Origin: CAVURW01 sp963743595
Lineage (GTDB): Bacteria > Verrucomicrobiota > Verrucomicrobiia > Methylacidiphilales > UBA1321
Direction of reading: 5' to 3'
NCBI GenBank assembly: GCA_963743595.1
Contig: CAVURW010000255.1
Coordinates: 1-34,444, forward strand
DNA length: 34,444 nt
Shown one piece after another: positions 1-7,710 of the stretch. The notes under the pieces are model-generated. The model ran no database searches. It saw only the letters and a program-made list of their open reading frames with translations, and was not told where the DNA came from. The translations under genes and the position numbers were made by a program. Numbering within the stretch: position 1 is the first letter of the stretch; every line of letters starts with the position of its first letter.

Positions 1-910
1 AGAACACAGGCAAGAGCAGGTGATCTTGCAGGTTTTTACCAACTCCAGGTAGATCAATAACCGTAGAAATCCGATGGGATGCAAGCTGCGTGGCGCACCC
101 GATTCCCGAGAGCAACAAAAGAGCAGGAGAAGCGAAAGCACCGGCACAAAGAATCACCTCGCGCTGGCAATGAATCACCTGCTTTTCGGAGCTTCCGTTA
201 ACCACGACTTCCACACCCGTCACGCGATTATTTTCGATGATCAATCGTGTGACATGGGTCTTCGTTTGAACGGTTAGGTTGGGTCGCGATAAAACGGGAC
301 GAAGGTAACCAACCGCTGTGCTACAACGCTTCCCTTCTGCGGTGACATTGTGGCGATAAAGCCCCGCACCGTTTTCTTGTTGAGCACCGCAGACATCCCA
401 ATCGGGACCCGAGTAACCCAGCTCGACGGCCGCATGAGTGAATGCCGTAGCAACTGCCGTGGGATCTTTCAGCGTGCGCACTTGAAGCGGACCGCCGATC
501 CCGTGATATTCGGAATCGCCGCCACCTTCCCAATCTTCCGAGCGTTTGAAATAGGGAAGCACTTCATTGAAACTCCAACCGTCGTTCCCAAGGAAATTCC
601 AGTGATCGAAGTCTCGTCGATTCCCTCGGACATGGACCATCGCGTAGATTGAGCTAGAACCACCGAGAGTCTTGCCCCGGGCTATACCGACCCGACGTCC
701 CAGTAACCCCGGCTGCGGTTCCGTTACATAGCCCCAATCAATCTCGGAGCCCCACAGTTTAAGGACATCCTTCGGCTCATGGATTTCGGGTTTATCATCG
801 GGTCCACCCGCTTCAAGCAGGAGAACGTTTAGGCCTGAATCTGCGCTCAGTCGATTCGCCAAAACGCAACCTGCAGAGCCTGCACCGATGATGATGTAGT
901 CGGGTTCCAT
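1..910 (-). CDS. GMC-family FAD-dependent oxidoreductase (choline/alcohol dehydrogenase type), 3' end cut by window
   Basis: The reading frame opens with ATG at 908-910 and runs without a stop to the left edge, so only about 303 residues are present and the C-terminal catalytic His region is missing. The N-terminus MEPDYIIIGAGSAGC is the FAD-binding Rossmann motif GxGxxG at residues 9-14. LLLEAGG follows at the second beta strand. RGKTLGGSSSIYAMVHVRG at about residues 80-100 matches GMC signature 1, and the segment GAFASPALLLLSGIG matches GMC signature 2. Such enzymes oxidise alcohols, cholines or sugars with FAD; the substrate cannot be read here. It lies 39 bases after an outer-membrane barrel and a further 27 bases after an aldo/keto reductase on the same strand, so a common redox or catabolic transcript is likely. 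Family assignment is firm, substrate is unknown. Confidence 0.93.
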   Translation of the reverse strand, partial: MEPDYIIIGAGSAGCVLANRLSADSGLNVLLLEAGGPDDKPEIHEPKDVLKLWGSEIDWGYVTEPQPGLLGRRVGIARGKTLGGSSSIYAMVHVRGNRRDFDHWNFLGNDGWSFNEVLPYFKRSEDWEGGGDSEYHGIGGPLQVRTLKDPTAVATAFTHAAVELGYSGPDWDVCGAQQENGAGLYRHNVTAEGKRCSTAVGYLRPVLSRPNLTVQTKTHVTRLIIENNRVTGVEVVVNGSSEKQVIHCQREVILCAGAFASPALLLLSGIGCATQLASHRISTVIDLPGVGKNLQDHLLLPVF

Positions 911-949
911 GTCGTTTGATTCGCAACTAAAGAAGGGATTGGTTCAAGG

Positions 950-1690
950 TTAAAAGTGATAGCGAACGCCGAGCTCACCACCATGCGTCAGTGCCCCATT
1001 CGGACCAGCAGTTGGTACGATTGCGTTATTGAAGTGGAAGTTCAACCGGCCAGAATCCTGGTAGCGGTACTGGGCGAAGATATCAAAGTGCTTGTCGATT
1101 TTGTACGTCACACCGGCCTGAACATTCCAAGCGACTGCCGTTGCGTCGCCGTACAAGCTCGTCAAACCAGCAGCGGGACCGGAGGCAAACCACATTCCGT
1201 TAATCCGGGAACTGACCAAACCGACGCCGCCGCCGATGTAGGGAATCCAGCGCGAATGGTGAATGTGCAAATCGTAAAATGCGTCGAGAAACCCAGAGCG
1301 CAGATCGATATGACCGCGACCCGGATATTCACCGACGCCTGTAGCCGAGAGCCGACGAACTTGATTATACTGATAGTTACCTTCCACTTCGAAGCGGAAT
1401 TGGCCCGGCCCGACTTTCGGGCCCATATAACCAATGCCACCGCCGAAAAAGAAACCGGGATCAAACACCGCGAAAGTGCTGGCACTTTCAACCGCGCGCT
1501 CACGCTCTTGGCCACCAGCTGTGGCTTGGACATAGAAATTTTTCAGAAAGCTTTCACAGGGGACATTTGGAGGGGGAATAATCTCCTTGGAGTCGACCAT
1601 GTTTTTGGAGTCCATGGCTTTCTTCGGTTGAGCAAACACGACAGATGTCGTGAGCACGAGGGCAATGCAGAGGATTGCGGATGTTTTCAT
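950..1690 (-). CDS. Outer-membrane beta-barrel protein (OmpA/Opa-like 8-strand type)
   Basis: A 246-residue protein with a clear signal peptide: MKTSAILC, a hydrophobic core, then a cut after VVFA-Q at about residue 21. The mature part is rich in alternating aromatic and small residues typical of transmembrane strands (for example RFEVEGNYQYNQ, YIGGGVGLV, FAQYRYQDSG), and it ends in GELGVRYHF, with the terminal Phe expected for Bam recognition. Length fits the small OMP_b-brl group. A purine-rich stretch lies just before the ATG and may serve as ribosome binding site. It sits between an aldo/keto reductase (27 bases upstream) and a GMC oxidoreductase (39 bases downstream) on the same strand. 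A structural or uptake role is possible; ligand unknown. Confidence 0.85.
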   Translation of the reverse strand: MKTSAILCIALVLTTSVVFAQPKKAMDSKNMVDSKEIIPPPNVPCESFLKNFYVQATAGGQERERAVESASTFAVFDPGFFFGGGIGYMGPKVGPGQFRFEVEGNYQYNQVRRLSATGVGEYPGRGHIDLRSGFLDAFYDLHIHHSRWIPYIGGGVGLVSSRINGMWFASGPAAGLTSLYGDATAVAWNVQAGVTYKIDKHFDIFAQYRYQDSGRLNFHFNNAIVPTAGPNGALTHGGELGVRYHF

Positions 1691-1717
1691 TCTTCTTCTT
1701 TCTTCTTTTGGTGGTGG

Positions 1718-2863
1718 TTACTCGCGTTGGTATTGGTATGGGTACGCCCGACGGTGATTTTCGATTTTCTTTTCCATTTGCCCGTACAAAAGGCCTCGGG
1801 AGTAAAACTCAGGAAGCGCGGGGCTTCCATACTCCAGCATGGGGTAAGGATAAGGCCCGGCTTCCGGCATGATCGAGGTAATGGCTGCCTTGCTGACTTG
1901 GCTGAGACGGGCCATTTGATCGTCCGTTAGAACAAAATCAGCAGCCCCTAAATCCTCTTTCGCCTGTTCCAAAGTCCTCGCTGAAAAGATGGGAATGGTG
2001 ACCACTTTCTGCTGCATCAGCCAGCGGAGCGAAACCTGAACCGGCGGACGACCAATCTCATCTGCAATCTTGATCACATCCTCCATGATGGCCAAATTAC
2101 GAACAGCCATCTTGTTCCAAAAATGGCCTTTGCTCGGATCCACTTCCACAGAAAGGCGATGAGGCTGATTCGCATCCAGAGTGCCCCGGTTGTACTTGCC
2201 GGTTGTAACGCCGCCACCCGTCGGTGACCAACAGACCAGCGCTATATCGAGTTCCTTACACATCGGCAAGAACTCAGGCTCCAGTGAGCGCTCCACAATG
2301 CTGTACTCTACTTGTGTGGCTATAAAAGGGGTCCAGCCCTGAAAATCGGCCATCGTATTGGCACGGGCAATCCACCAAGCAGGGAAATTGGAAGCACCGG
2401 CGTAATGAATTTTGCCTTGCCGAACGAGGTCATCTAACGCCCGCAGAATCTCGTCGATGGGCGTCGTGTAATCATAAATGTGCAACCAGAGCACGTCGAT
2501 GTACTCCGTTTGCAATCGTTTCAAACTCTGTTCCACAGAACGGATCAAATTCTTGCGGTGGTTTCCGTGTCCGTTTGGATCATCGCCCTTAACCATGCCA
2601 TCGAAAAGCGAGTACTTGGTTCCGATAACAATGCGGTGGCGATCTTTCTTAATGAATTCGCCCAGAAATTCCTCGGATTGGCTCTCTTGATAGCGATTGG
2701 AGGTATCGACAAAATTGCCGCCAGCCTCAGTAAATGCGTCAAAGATTCGAGCACTCTCTTTTAAGTCAGAGCCAATTGGGCCCCAATTAGTTCCAAAAGT
2801 AGCACAACCCAAACAAAGTTCAGAAACCCGCAGCCCGCTTCTACCCAGTAGCTTGTATTTCAT
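1718..2863 (-). CDS. Aldo/keto reductase
   Basis: A 381-residue NADPH-dependent (alpha/beta)8-barrel oxidoreductase. The start KYKLLGRSGLRVSELCLG is typical of the family. The catalytic tetrad is visible as D53 (NFVDTSNRY), Y58, K83 (VIGTKYS) and H128 (VLWLHIYDY). The cofactor-binding end is present as IPIFSARTLEQAKEDLGA near residue 290. The closest type is the YajO/YghZ-like or AKR11-13 group, usually about 320-350 residues; here the C-terminus carries about 45 extra residues ending in a Tyr/Arg-rich tail. It is probably the first gene of a unit with the following outer-membrane barrel and GMC oxidoreductase. Physiological substrate is unknown. Confidence 0.93.
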   Translation of the reverse strand: MKYKLLGRSGLRVSELCLGCATFGTNWGPIGSDLKESARIFDAFTEAGGNFVDTSNRYQESQSEEFLGEFIKKDRHRIVIGTKYSLFDGMVKGDDPNGHGNHRKNLIRSVEQSLKRLQTEYIDVLWLHIYDYTTPIDEILRALDDLVRQGKIHYAGASNFPAWWIARANTMADFQGWTPFIATQVEYSIVERSLEPEFLPMCKELDIALVCWSPTGGGVTTGKYNRGTLDANQPHRLSVEVDPSKGHFWNKMAVRNLAIMEDVIKIADEIGRPPVQVSLRWLMQQKVVTIPIFSARTLEQAKEDLGAADFVLTDDQMARLSQVSKAAITSIMPEAGPYPYPMLEYGSPALPEFYSRGLLYGQMEKKIENHRRAYPYQYQRE

Positions 2864-3003
2864 GTGTGGAGATCACGACGAACTTGGCGAAAGAGCTGTA
2901 GGGGAGCAAGAGAATTTTCTTTGTAAAAAGTTCAACATCTCGAACATTCTACAACACAGCACTTAACGTCGATTTTTCATCACTTTACCTGAAAAACTGG
3001 AAA

Positions 3004-3021
3004 AGCGTATGATACTACGCT
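3004..3021. promoter_or_regulatory. Inverted repeat, possible operator
   Basis: AGCGTA-TGATAC-TACGCT has perfect 6-base arms around a 6-base centre, in the divergent spacer between the aldo/keto reductase and the BcsS-like gene. The size suits a dimeric regulator site, but no regulator is identified nearby and arms this short can occur by chance. Confidence 0.3.
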
Positions 3022-3108
3022 CGAGCTCGCCGCGGACTGTTTGACGTCAAATCATTGCAAATAATGTCCACTAAAATGCACGCCATTAAAATTCTTCCCA
3101 GGCATTTT

Positions 3109-3122
3109 TCAACAGCTGTTGA
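3109..3122. promoter_or_regulatory. 14-base perfect palindrome upstream of BcsS-like gene
   Basis: TCAACAGCTGTTGA is a perfect palindrome ending 36 bases before the ATG at 3159, so it lies in the likely leader or promoter zone. It could be a repressor site. No function is proved. Confidence 0.35.
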
Positions 3123-3158
3123 CTTTCCGATGTTCCGCTGACCACGTTTTCAATTGGT

Positions 3159-3935
3159 ATGAAATTCCTTATCGCTACGCTCTTGATTGGTTTTGGGCTC
3201 TGCATTCTGCCGAGCAAATCCTACGCAGATGCTCGAATCGCCGGGCCCAGTGACGTCCAAGTCCAAGGCGCTGATCCCAGTTCGAATACGTACATCGGGA
3301 TGGATTATCGACCGCGAAACTATACTACCTACGCAGGTGGTATTTACTCGCTGAACGGGCATCTCTTTAAGGGCGGACTGTTTGCTTTCGGTAATATCGG
3401 AGGGGGGCAGTACAGTTATGTTATAAATCCCATTCAAGGGAAGGTGCGAGCTTCAATCTTCGATACGAGTGCGGGTCTCGGCTATCTCTACTTTCCCAGT
3501 AAAACGTGGTGGGTCAGTGGCTACGCTGGACCACAATATCATATTCGTGCGCTCAATATCGCCGATCCCTACAGCAACGTAACCGGTGCTGCCAAGGTGG
3601 GTGTTCAGATCGGGTCACAGTTTAATGGCATGGTCGCAGATCGCTGGTGCTTCAATGGACTGGGCCAATTCTCAACCATTGAACATGCATCGTATTGCCG
3701 ATTGCGAACCGGTTATCGATTCTCAGAATTCGGGAACCTGATTGCTGGCCCAGAAGGAGTCTATTCAGGCGATTTCCAACGAACTGAATGGAACTACGGC
3801 GGATTCATCGCACTGCCCGTCGCCAATTACTTTGACGTGAGTCTCTCGTGTGGATTTGCCGACTACCAAATCACCAACGTCGTCGGAACCAACAAAGCTT
3901 GCTACGCGACGATCTCGATTTCGAAGAGCTTTTAG
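3159..3935 (+). CDS. Secreted beta-barrel protein, resembles cellulose-biosynthesis protein BcsS
   Basis: A 258-residue protein with a signal peptide (KFLIATLLIGFGLCILPSKSYA, cut before DARIAG). The mature part is built of short amphipathic strands: YIGMDYRPRNYTTYAGGIYS, a Gly-rich turn FGNIGGGQYSYV, GLGYLYFPSKTWWVSGYAGPQYH, then a gap and CRLRTGYRF, NYGGFIALPVANYFDVSLSCGFADY, ending in ISISKSF with a terminal Phe. The order of strands, including a GPQ motif after the fourth strand, resembles BcsS-type proteins of alphaproteobacteria; I judge this from pattern only. No cellulose synthase gene is in the window, so it is an orphan. It is monocistronic, with a divergent regulatory spacer on its left. 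Confidence 0.72.
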   Translation: MKFLIATLLIGFGLCILPSKSYADARIAGPSDVQVQGADPSSNTYIGMDYRPRNYTTYAGGIYSLNGHLFKGGLFAFGNIGGGQYSYVINPIQGKVRASIFDTSAGLGYLYFPSKTWWVSGYAGPQYHIRALNIADPYSNVTGAAKVGVQIGSQFNGMVADRWCFNGLGQFSTIEHASYCRLRTGYRFSEFGNLIAGPEGVYSGDFQRTEWNYGGFIALPVANYFDVSLSCGFADYQITNVVGTNKACYATISISKSF

Positions 3936-4115
3936 ACAGTGCGTTTCCGAGTAGATGTGATTCAAAATAGGTCATCACAGCATCCTTAGTGACAACAACT
4001 GATATAAAAGCGAGATGTTTGCGCTATTTTCAAATAACTCGATATCCTGTTCAGTAATAGGGATACCATTAGCGGTTAGGTTTAACACTTTGTAACTGAA
4101 GCGGAATAAATAAAT

Positions 4116-4733
4116 CTACTCCCCTACAGTGATCTGCTGCTGGCCGTCTTCCATAATGATCGTTTCGTTTTCCAGGAAGTAGAGGGCGTTTTTCCCAACG
4201 AGGCGTGTTTCCCGGTAGGCGTAGGCTGCGATGGCGACGGCACCGACAATGGGGACATAGCGGCTGATGGCGATGCGAGCGAGTCGCTGCGCCACGCGAA
4301 GGGCGCAGGCTTCACTGAGCTTTTGTATGGCGTGCCAGGATGAGCGTTCCAGAGTGATACCCGAACCCATTTTATCCATGAAATCACAGACAGGCTGCGT
4401 GGTGGTGTGCTCAAACAAGCAGTAGAGGATGACTTCCGGGACGAGGTGCTGCGTTTTGTCGTGGAGAGCGGCGAGATCAGCGATCATCTTGATGTGGTTG
4501 CGCCAGAGAATGGCCAGATCAGGTAAGATCGTCACAAGCCCGAACGGACCGGGAGGCAACGCCAAGCCGCCGGAGATCAGCCCCGATTGCACCGCGTACC
4601 GATCGATTAACGCGCGTGCCGGCGTGTGGGGTTCGAGAACCGGGGAAAGGGTCGAGCGCGGGATTTCCGAGGACAAGATCCGGAGTTGTCGAGCGATGTG
4701 TTGGAGGACGTACGGATTAACTTCGGGACTCAT
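4116..4733 (-). CDS. EcsC-like family protein
   Basis: The open frame extends further upstream to 5162, but that part is a shadow of the GPP34 gene, so I place the start at the ATG of MSPEVNPYVLQ (4731-4733), giving 205 residues. The core ALPPGPFGLVTILPDLAILWRNHIKMIADLAALH matches the membrane-associated EcsC-family pattern (Gly/Pro turn, then a hydrophobic helix with a conserved Arg and an IA.L.. segment). A second hydrophobic stretch, YVPIVGAVAIAAYAYRET, lies near the C-terminus. EcsC in Bacillus is linked to an ABC exporter, but stand-alone homologues are common and unassigned. It follows the GPP34 gene after 64 bases, and both are probably membrane-surface proteins. Function is not predictable. 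Confidence 0.75.
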   Translation of the reverse strand: MSPEVNPYVLQHIARQLRILSSEIPRSTLSPVLEPHTPARALIDRYAVQSGLISGGLALPPGPFGLVTILPDLAILWRNHIKMIADLAALHDKTQHLVPEVILYCLFEHTTTQPVCDFMDKMGSGITLERSSWHAIQKLSEACALRVAQRLARIAISRYVPIVGAVAIAAYAYRETRLVGKNALYFLENETIIMEDGQQQITVGE

Positions 4734-4797
4734 GGAGGTGACGTTAGCGTAAGATGCGGTGCGTGTCGACAAAGCCACGCATCTTCCGAGAATGCGG

Positions 4798-5442
4798 CTA
4801 ACTCGATTCGTTACAGTGGAGAATCGTTCCGTAAACGCGCTGAATGATGTCTTCATCCACCGTCTCCGACCGGACCATGGAGGGTTCCGGAAGCTGTCCG
4901 ATTTTCTCGTGAGTGATGAGATGCTCGAATGTGTAGAGCCCCGCCTGAAGGCATTTAACGAGGCAATAATCGCGCGGTTCCAGTTTCTCTCCAGCTTCCC
5001 GGACTTGAGTCGCCCGCTTGAAAATCTCTTGTTGTAGGGTCGGGTTCGGATGATCCCAGCCCTCCTGTGGGAACAAAAACGCGATACGCCGTGTGATGGG
5101 CACCATGAGCTTGCGTGCTTTGTGGGACTTGGTGATGGTCTCGTCGATTTTTCCGAATCCACCGTTTTCAGCGATCCAATACTTAAAATAGTGGTTGGCC
5201 GCCTTGTCCTTCAGCGCAAGCATGCACTTGTCTAGGAATTCGTTTCCGGAAGGAGACGTGTTTTTGAGGAGAAACGCGGCTCGGCCTTCGCTACCGATGC
5301 GGTCTTGTAACGCCAGTTCTAAAAGCACCGCTCCCGCTAGCAGAGGTTCCAGGAGTGCGGGATTCGGTAAAAGTCCGGTTTTCCGATTAAAAGCCAGGAG
5401 AAAAACTTCATCAGGTAACGTAAGCACTTCCTCGTTCGACAT
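4798..5442 (-). CDS. GPP34 (Golgi phosphoprotein 3) family protein
   Basis: A 214-residue protein whose N-terminus, EEVLTLPDEVFLLAFNRKTG, and the following ALLEPLLAGAVLLELALQDRI are the classic opening of the GPP34/GOLPH3 fold. All-helical segments follow: LDKCMLALKDKAANHYFKYWI, FLFPQEGWDHPNPTLQQEIFKRA and ARDYCLVKCLQAGLYTFEHL-like text near residue 170. In eukaryotes this family binds PI4P; bacterial members are small, often clustered in actinobacteria, and of unknown function. Here it precedes an EcsC-like gene on the same strand by 64 bases. A role at the membrane surface is inference. The family call is confident, though the lipid-binding residues were not checked. Confidence 0.82.
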   Translation of the reverse strand: MSNEEVLTLPDEVFLLAFNRKTGLLPNPALLEPLLAGAVLLELALQDRIGSEGRAAFLLKNTSPSGNEFLDKCMLALKDKAANHYFKYWIAENGGFGKIDETITKSHKARKLMVPITRRIAFLFPQEGWDHPNPTLQQEIFKRATQVREAGEKLEPRDYCLVKCLQAGLYTFEHLITHEKIGQLPEPSMVRSETVDEDIIQRVYGTILHCNESS

Positions 5443-5503
5443 ACTTCGATAGTTAGCTTCATGAATAGCAAAAAGGAATCAAATACGTAACGTGCACTAG
5501 ATA

Positions 5504-7495
5504 TTAGGCTTGGATGGACGGTTTCGATTGCAGCAGGTCCGCCAGCACTTGTTCTAATCGCAAGACATCGATTGGTTTCAGCAGGTGGGCATCGAAGCCA
5601 GATCGTAGAGAGGCCGCCGTATCTTTTTCCCGACCTAACCCGCTGAGCGCCACGGCGATGAGATTGCTGGAGCCGGGGAAGGTGCGCAGCTTGGAAATAA
5701 ACTCGACCCCGGAGATGCCCGGCAATCCGATATCCGACACCACTAAGTCAAAGGGCTTCGTTTTTTGGCAAAGTACCAGCGCTTCTTCAGCGGATACCGT
5801 ACAGGAAACAATGCAGCCCCGGCGCTCGAAAATCTTTCGGAGCGAGTCGAGCGTGTCCGTCGAGTCTTCCACTAGGAGAATGCGCTTGCCCTTCAGCAGT
5901 GAGCGCGAGTTTTCGGGCAGGGGAATCTTGCTCAAGGGCCGGTGGGTGACCTGGGCCTGTTGAAGCGCGGTGGCATAGGGCAAACGCAGGGTGAACGTGG
6001 CCCCTTGGCTAGGGCCAGGACTGTGTGCAGTCAACGAACCGCCATGGAGCTCTGCGAGTGAACGCGCGACGGTGAGGCCAACTCCGAGCCCGCCCGCTTT
6101 GATCGCCTCGTTCGATTGCGCCTGTTGAAACATCGTGAAGATCCGGTCAATATCGACTTGTTCAAAGCCGACGCCTTCATCCCGAACGGTCAACACCAGG
6201 AAACCGTTTTCGACGAACATCGAGACCCAAATCGATTTGCTTTTCTGCGAGAATTTAACCGCGTTGTTCACGAGGTTGGTTAAGATTTGAGAGAGACGTG
6301 AGGGATCGACGGAGAGCGAGACGAGGTGGGTGGGCAGAGAGCGAATCAGCGTTAGGCTTTTCGATTCCACCGTGGGCTTGAGAGCATTTAAGGTATCCTC
6401 GGCCCAGGCGACCATGTTGACCGGTTCCAAGCTCAAGGAGAGCTTCCGGTTCATTGATGCGGAGAGATCGAGCAACTCATCGATCATTCTTGAGAGCGCC
6501 TTGGCATTGCGCTCCACCGAGCTCATCATGTTGTGCACATCTGGAGAAAGCCCGTCATCGGAGAGGATCAAATGCGCGCTGGAGATGATGGGGGTGAGGG
6601 GCGTGCGCAGTTCATGGCTCAGCGTGGCTAGGAATTCGTCCTTAAGCCGAGAGGCCTCTTCCAGGCGCTCGTTTTTCTCCGCGAGCTCGGCCGTTTTATC
6701 CCGAACGCGCGCTTCCAGCAGTTGATTCGACTGCTCCAGTTCCTCACCTTTACTCAGCAAATTACGGGTCAGTTCATTGAACGCTTCCGCCAATGTCTGA
6801 ATTTCATCGTTCGTGTGAACCCGCGCTTTTATGGTGTGGTCCCCGGCCAGGATCTGCTTCACCACGTGCTCCAATTGCTGTAGCGGATCAATAATGGAGT
6901 TGGAAATAACCCACTGGATAATGATCGTGAAAATGGTTACCGAGCCGACTAGGAACCACATGAGGTGCACCCGCTCCGCAATTTCGGCATTTTCCTGATT
7001 GGAAAGGCCATCGATGAGGCTGGTTTGCAACGCGACTTCCAAGTCGGTGGCTCGAGAAATTTGGCGGATGAGTTGCGCGCTGCGGTAGTCGAGGTTCGGC
7101 CAGTCGAGGGCGGAACCCGGCGTCGCTTTTAACACTGGGTTCACCACGTCGCCCAACCACTGATTGATGAGATTCACTCGCGTTTTTTCGAATTCATCTG
7201 AAGGAATTTGACTCGAAACGAGCGTTTGACGGAGGAGTTGTTGTGATTGAGCGATTTCGTCGACAAATACGCGATCGTTGGTCAGCCGATAGGCCTGCAA
7301 CTGAGCTGTAATGGTGCTGATATAATTGGGCACCATCCTGAGCGTGGAGAGGTTCGTTTCGCTGATATGCGCCAGGGAAGCGAAGCGCGTCACCGTTTCC
7401 AGGGATATCTGGAGGTAGAGCGCCAGAATTAGGAGTAAGGCCACGTTGCCCACCAGGCAAAGCAATAGGCGAAATTTAATGCGGGATCGGTTCAT
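5504..7495 (-). CDS. Hybrid sensor histidine kinase with response-regulator domain
   Basis: I take the ATG at 7493-7495 (MNRSRIKFRLLLC), which directly precedes the first membrane helix, giving 663 residues; the open frame reaches 7582 but the added residues are not family-like. Order: membrane helix 1 (about 10-30), periplasmic helical sensor region to about 175, membrane helix 2 (VGSVTIFTIIIQWVI), HAMP (SIIDPLQQLEHVVKQI), a coiled coil, HisKA with SHELRTPLTP (phospho-His294), HATPase with N box NLVNNAVKFS, G1 DEGVGF and G2 GGLGVGL, and a C-terminal receiver with phospho-acceptor D588 (VVSDIGLPG) and conserved K (LLKPID). No DNA-binding output is fused. The partner regulator is not adjacent. 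The stimulus is unknown. Confidence 0.95.
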   Translation of the reverse strand: MNRSRIKFRLLLCLVGNVALLLILALYLQISLETVTRFASLAHISETNLSTLRMVPNYISTITAQLQAYRLTNDRVFVDEIAQSQQLLRQTLVSSQIPSDEFEKTRVNLINQWLGDVVNPVLKATPGSALDWPNLDYRSAQLIRQISRATDLEVALQTSLIDGLSNQENAEIAERVHLMWFLVGSVTIFTIIIQWVISNSIIDPLQQLEHVVKQILAGDHTIKARVHTNDEIQTLAEAFNELTRNLLSKGEELEQSNQLLEARVRDKTAELAEKNERLEEASRLKDEFLATLSHELRTPLTPIISSAHLILSDDGLSPDVHNMMSSVERNAKALSRMIDELLDLSASMNRKLSLSLEPVNMVAWAEDTLNALKPTVESKSLTLIRSLPTHLVSLSVDPSRLSQILTNLVNNAVKFSQKSKSIWVSMFVENGFLVLTVRDEGVGFEQVDIDRIFTMFQQAQSNEAIKAGGLGVGLTVARSLAELHGGSLTAHSPGPSQGATFTLRLPYATALQQAQVTHRPLSKIPLPENSRSLLKGKRILLVEDSTDTLDSLRKIFERRGCIVSCTVSAEEALVLCQKTKPFDLVVSDIGLPGISGVEFISKLRTFPGSSNLIAVALSGLGREKDTAASLRSGFDAHLLKPIDVLRLEQVLADLLQSKPSIQA

Positions 7496-7710
7496 AGGGG
7501 CAAAGTGTTTAGGGGGCTGTGCTATGAGATAGAAGCTGCCGTTGCATTTCTCGTGAGTGAGTGCATACTCCATGCCGCGCAATGGCGCACTGATAATCCA
7601 AGCCTAACTATGAAATCCAGAGTCGTAAACGGTGGGTGGGAGGTTCGCTGCTGGAGTGAAGGACATAAGTTTCAGTATTTGGTGGGAGCTGCCGCCAAAC
7701 ACACGCACGC

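Larger units (their letters stand above)
2864..3158. other. Divergent intergenic region, no gene
   Basis: This 295-base spacer separates the minus-strand aldo/keto reductase from the plus-strand BcsS-like gene and should hold both promoters. It is AT-richer than its flanks. Two perfect inverted repeats inside it are listed separately. No open frame in it looks like a gene. Confidence 0.6.

Noticed and set aside
956..1930. A 324-residue plus-strand frame opposite the outer-membrane barrel.
   Set aside because: The minus-strand barrel has a signal peptide and terminal Phe; the plus frame is Cys/Arg-rich without recognisable domain.
4734..5162. N-terminal extension of the EcsC-like frame over the GPP34 gene.
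   Set aside because: The extension is Arg/Ser-rich and overlaps a confident GPP34 sequence; family similarity begins only after the ATG at 4733.
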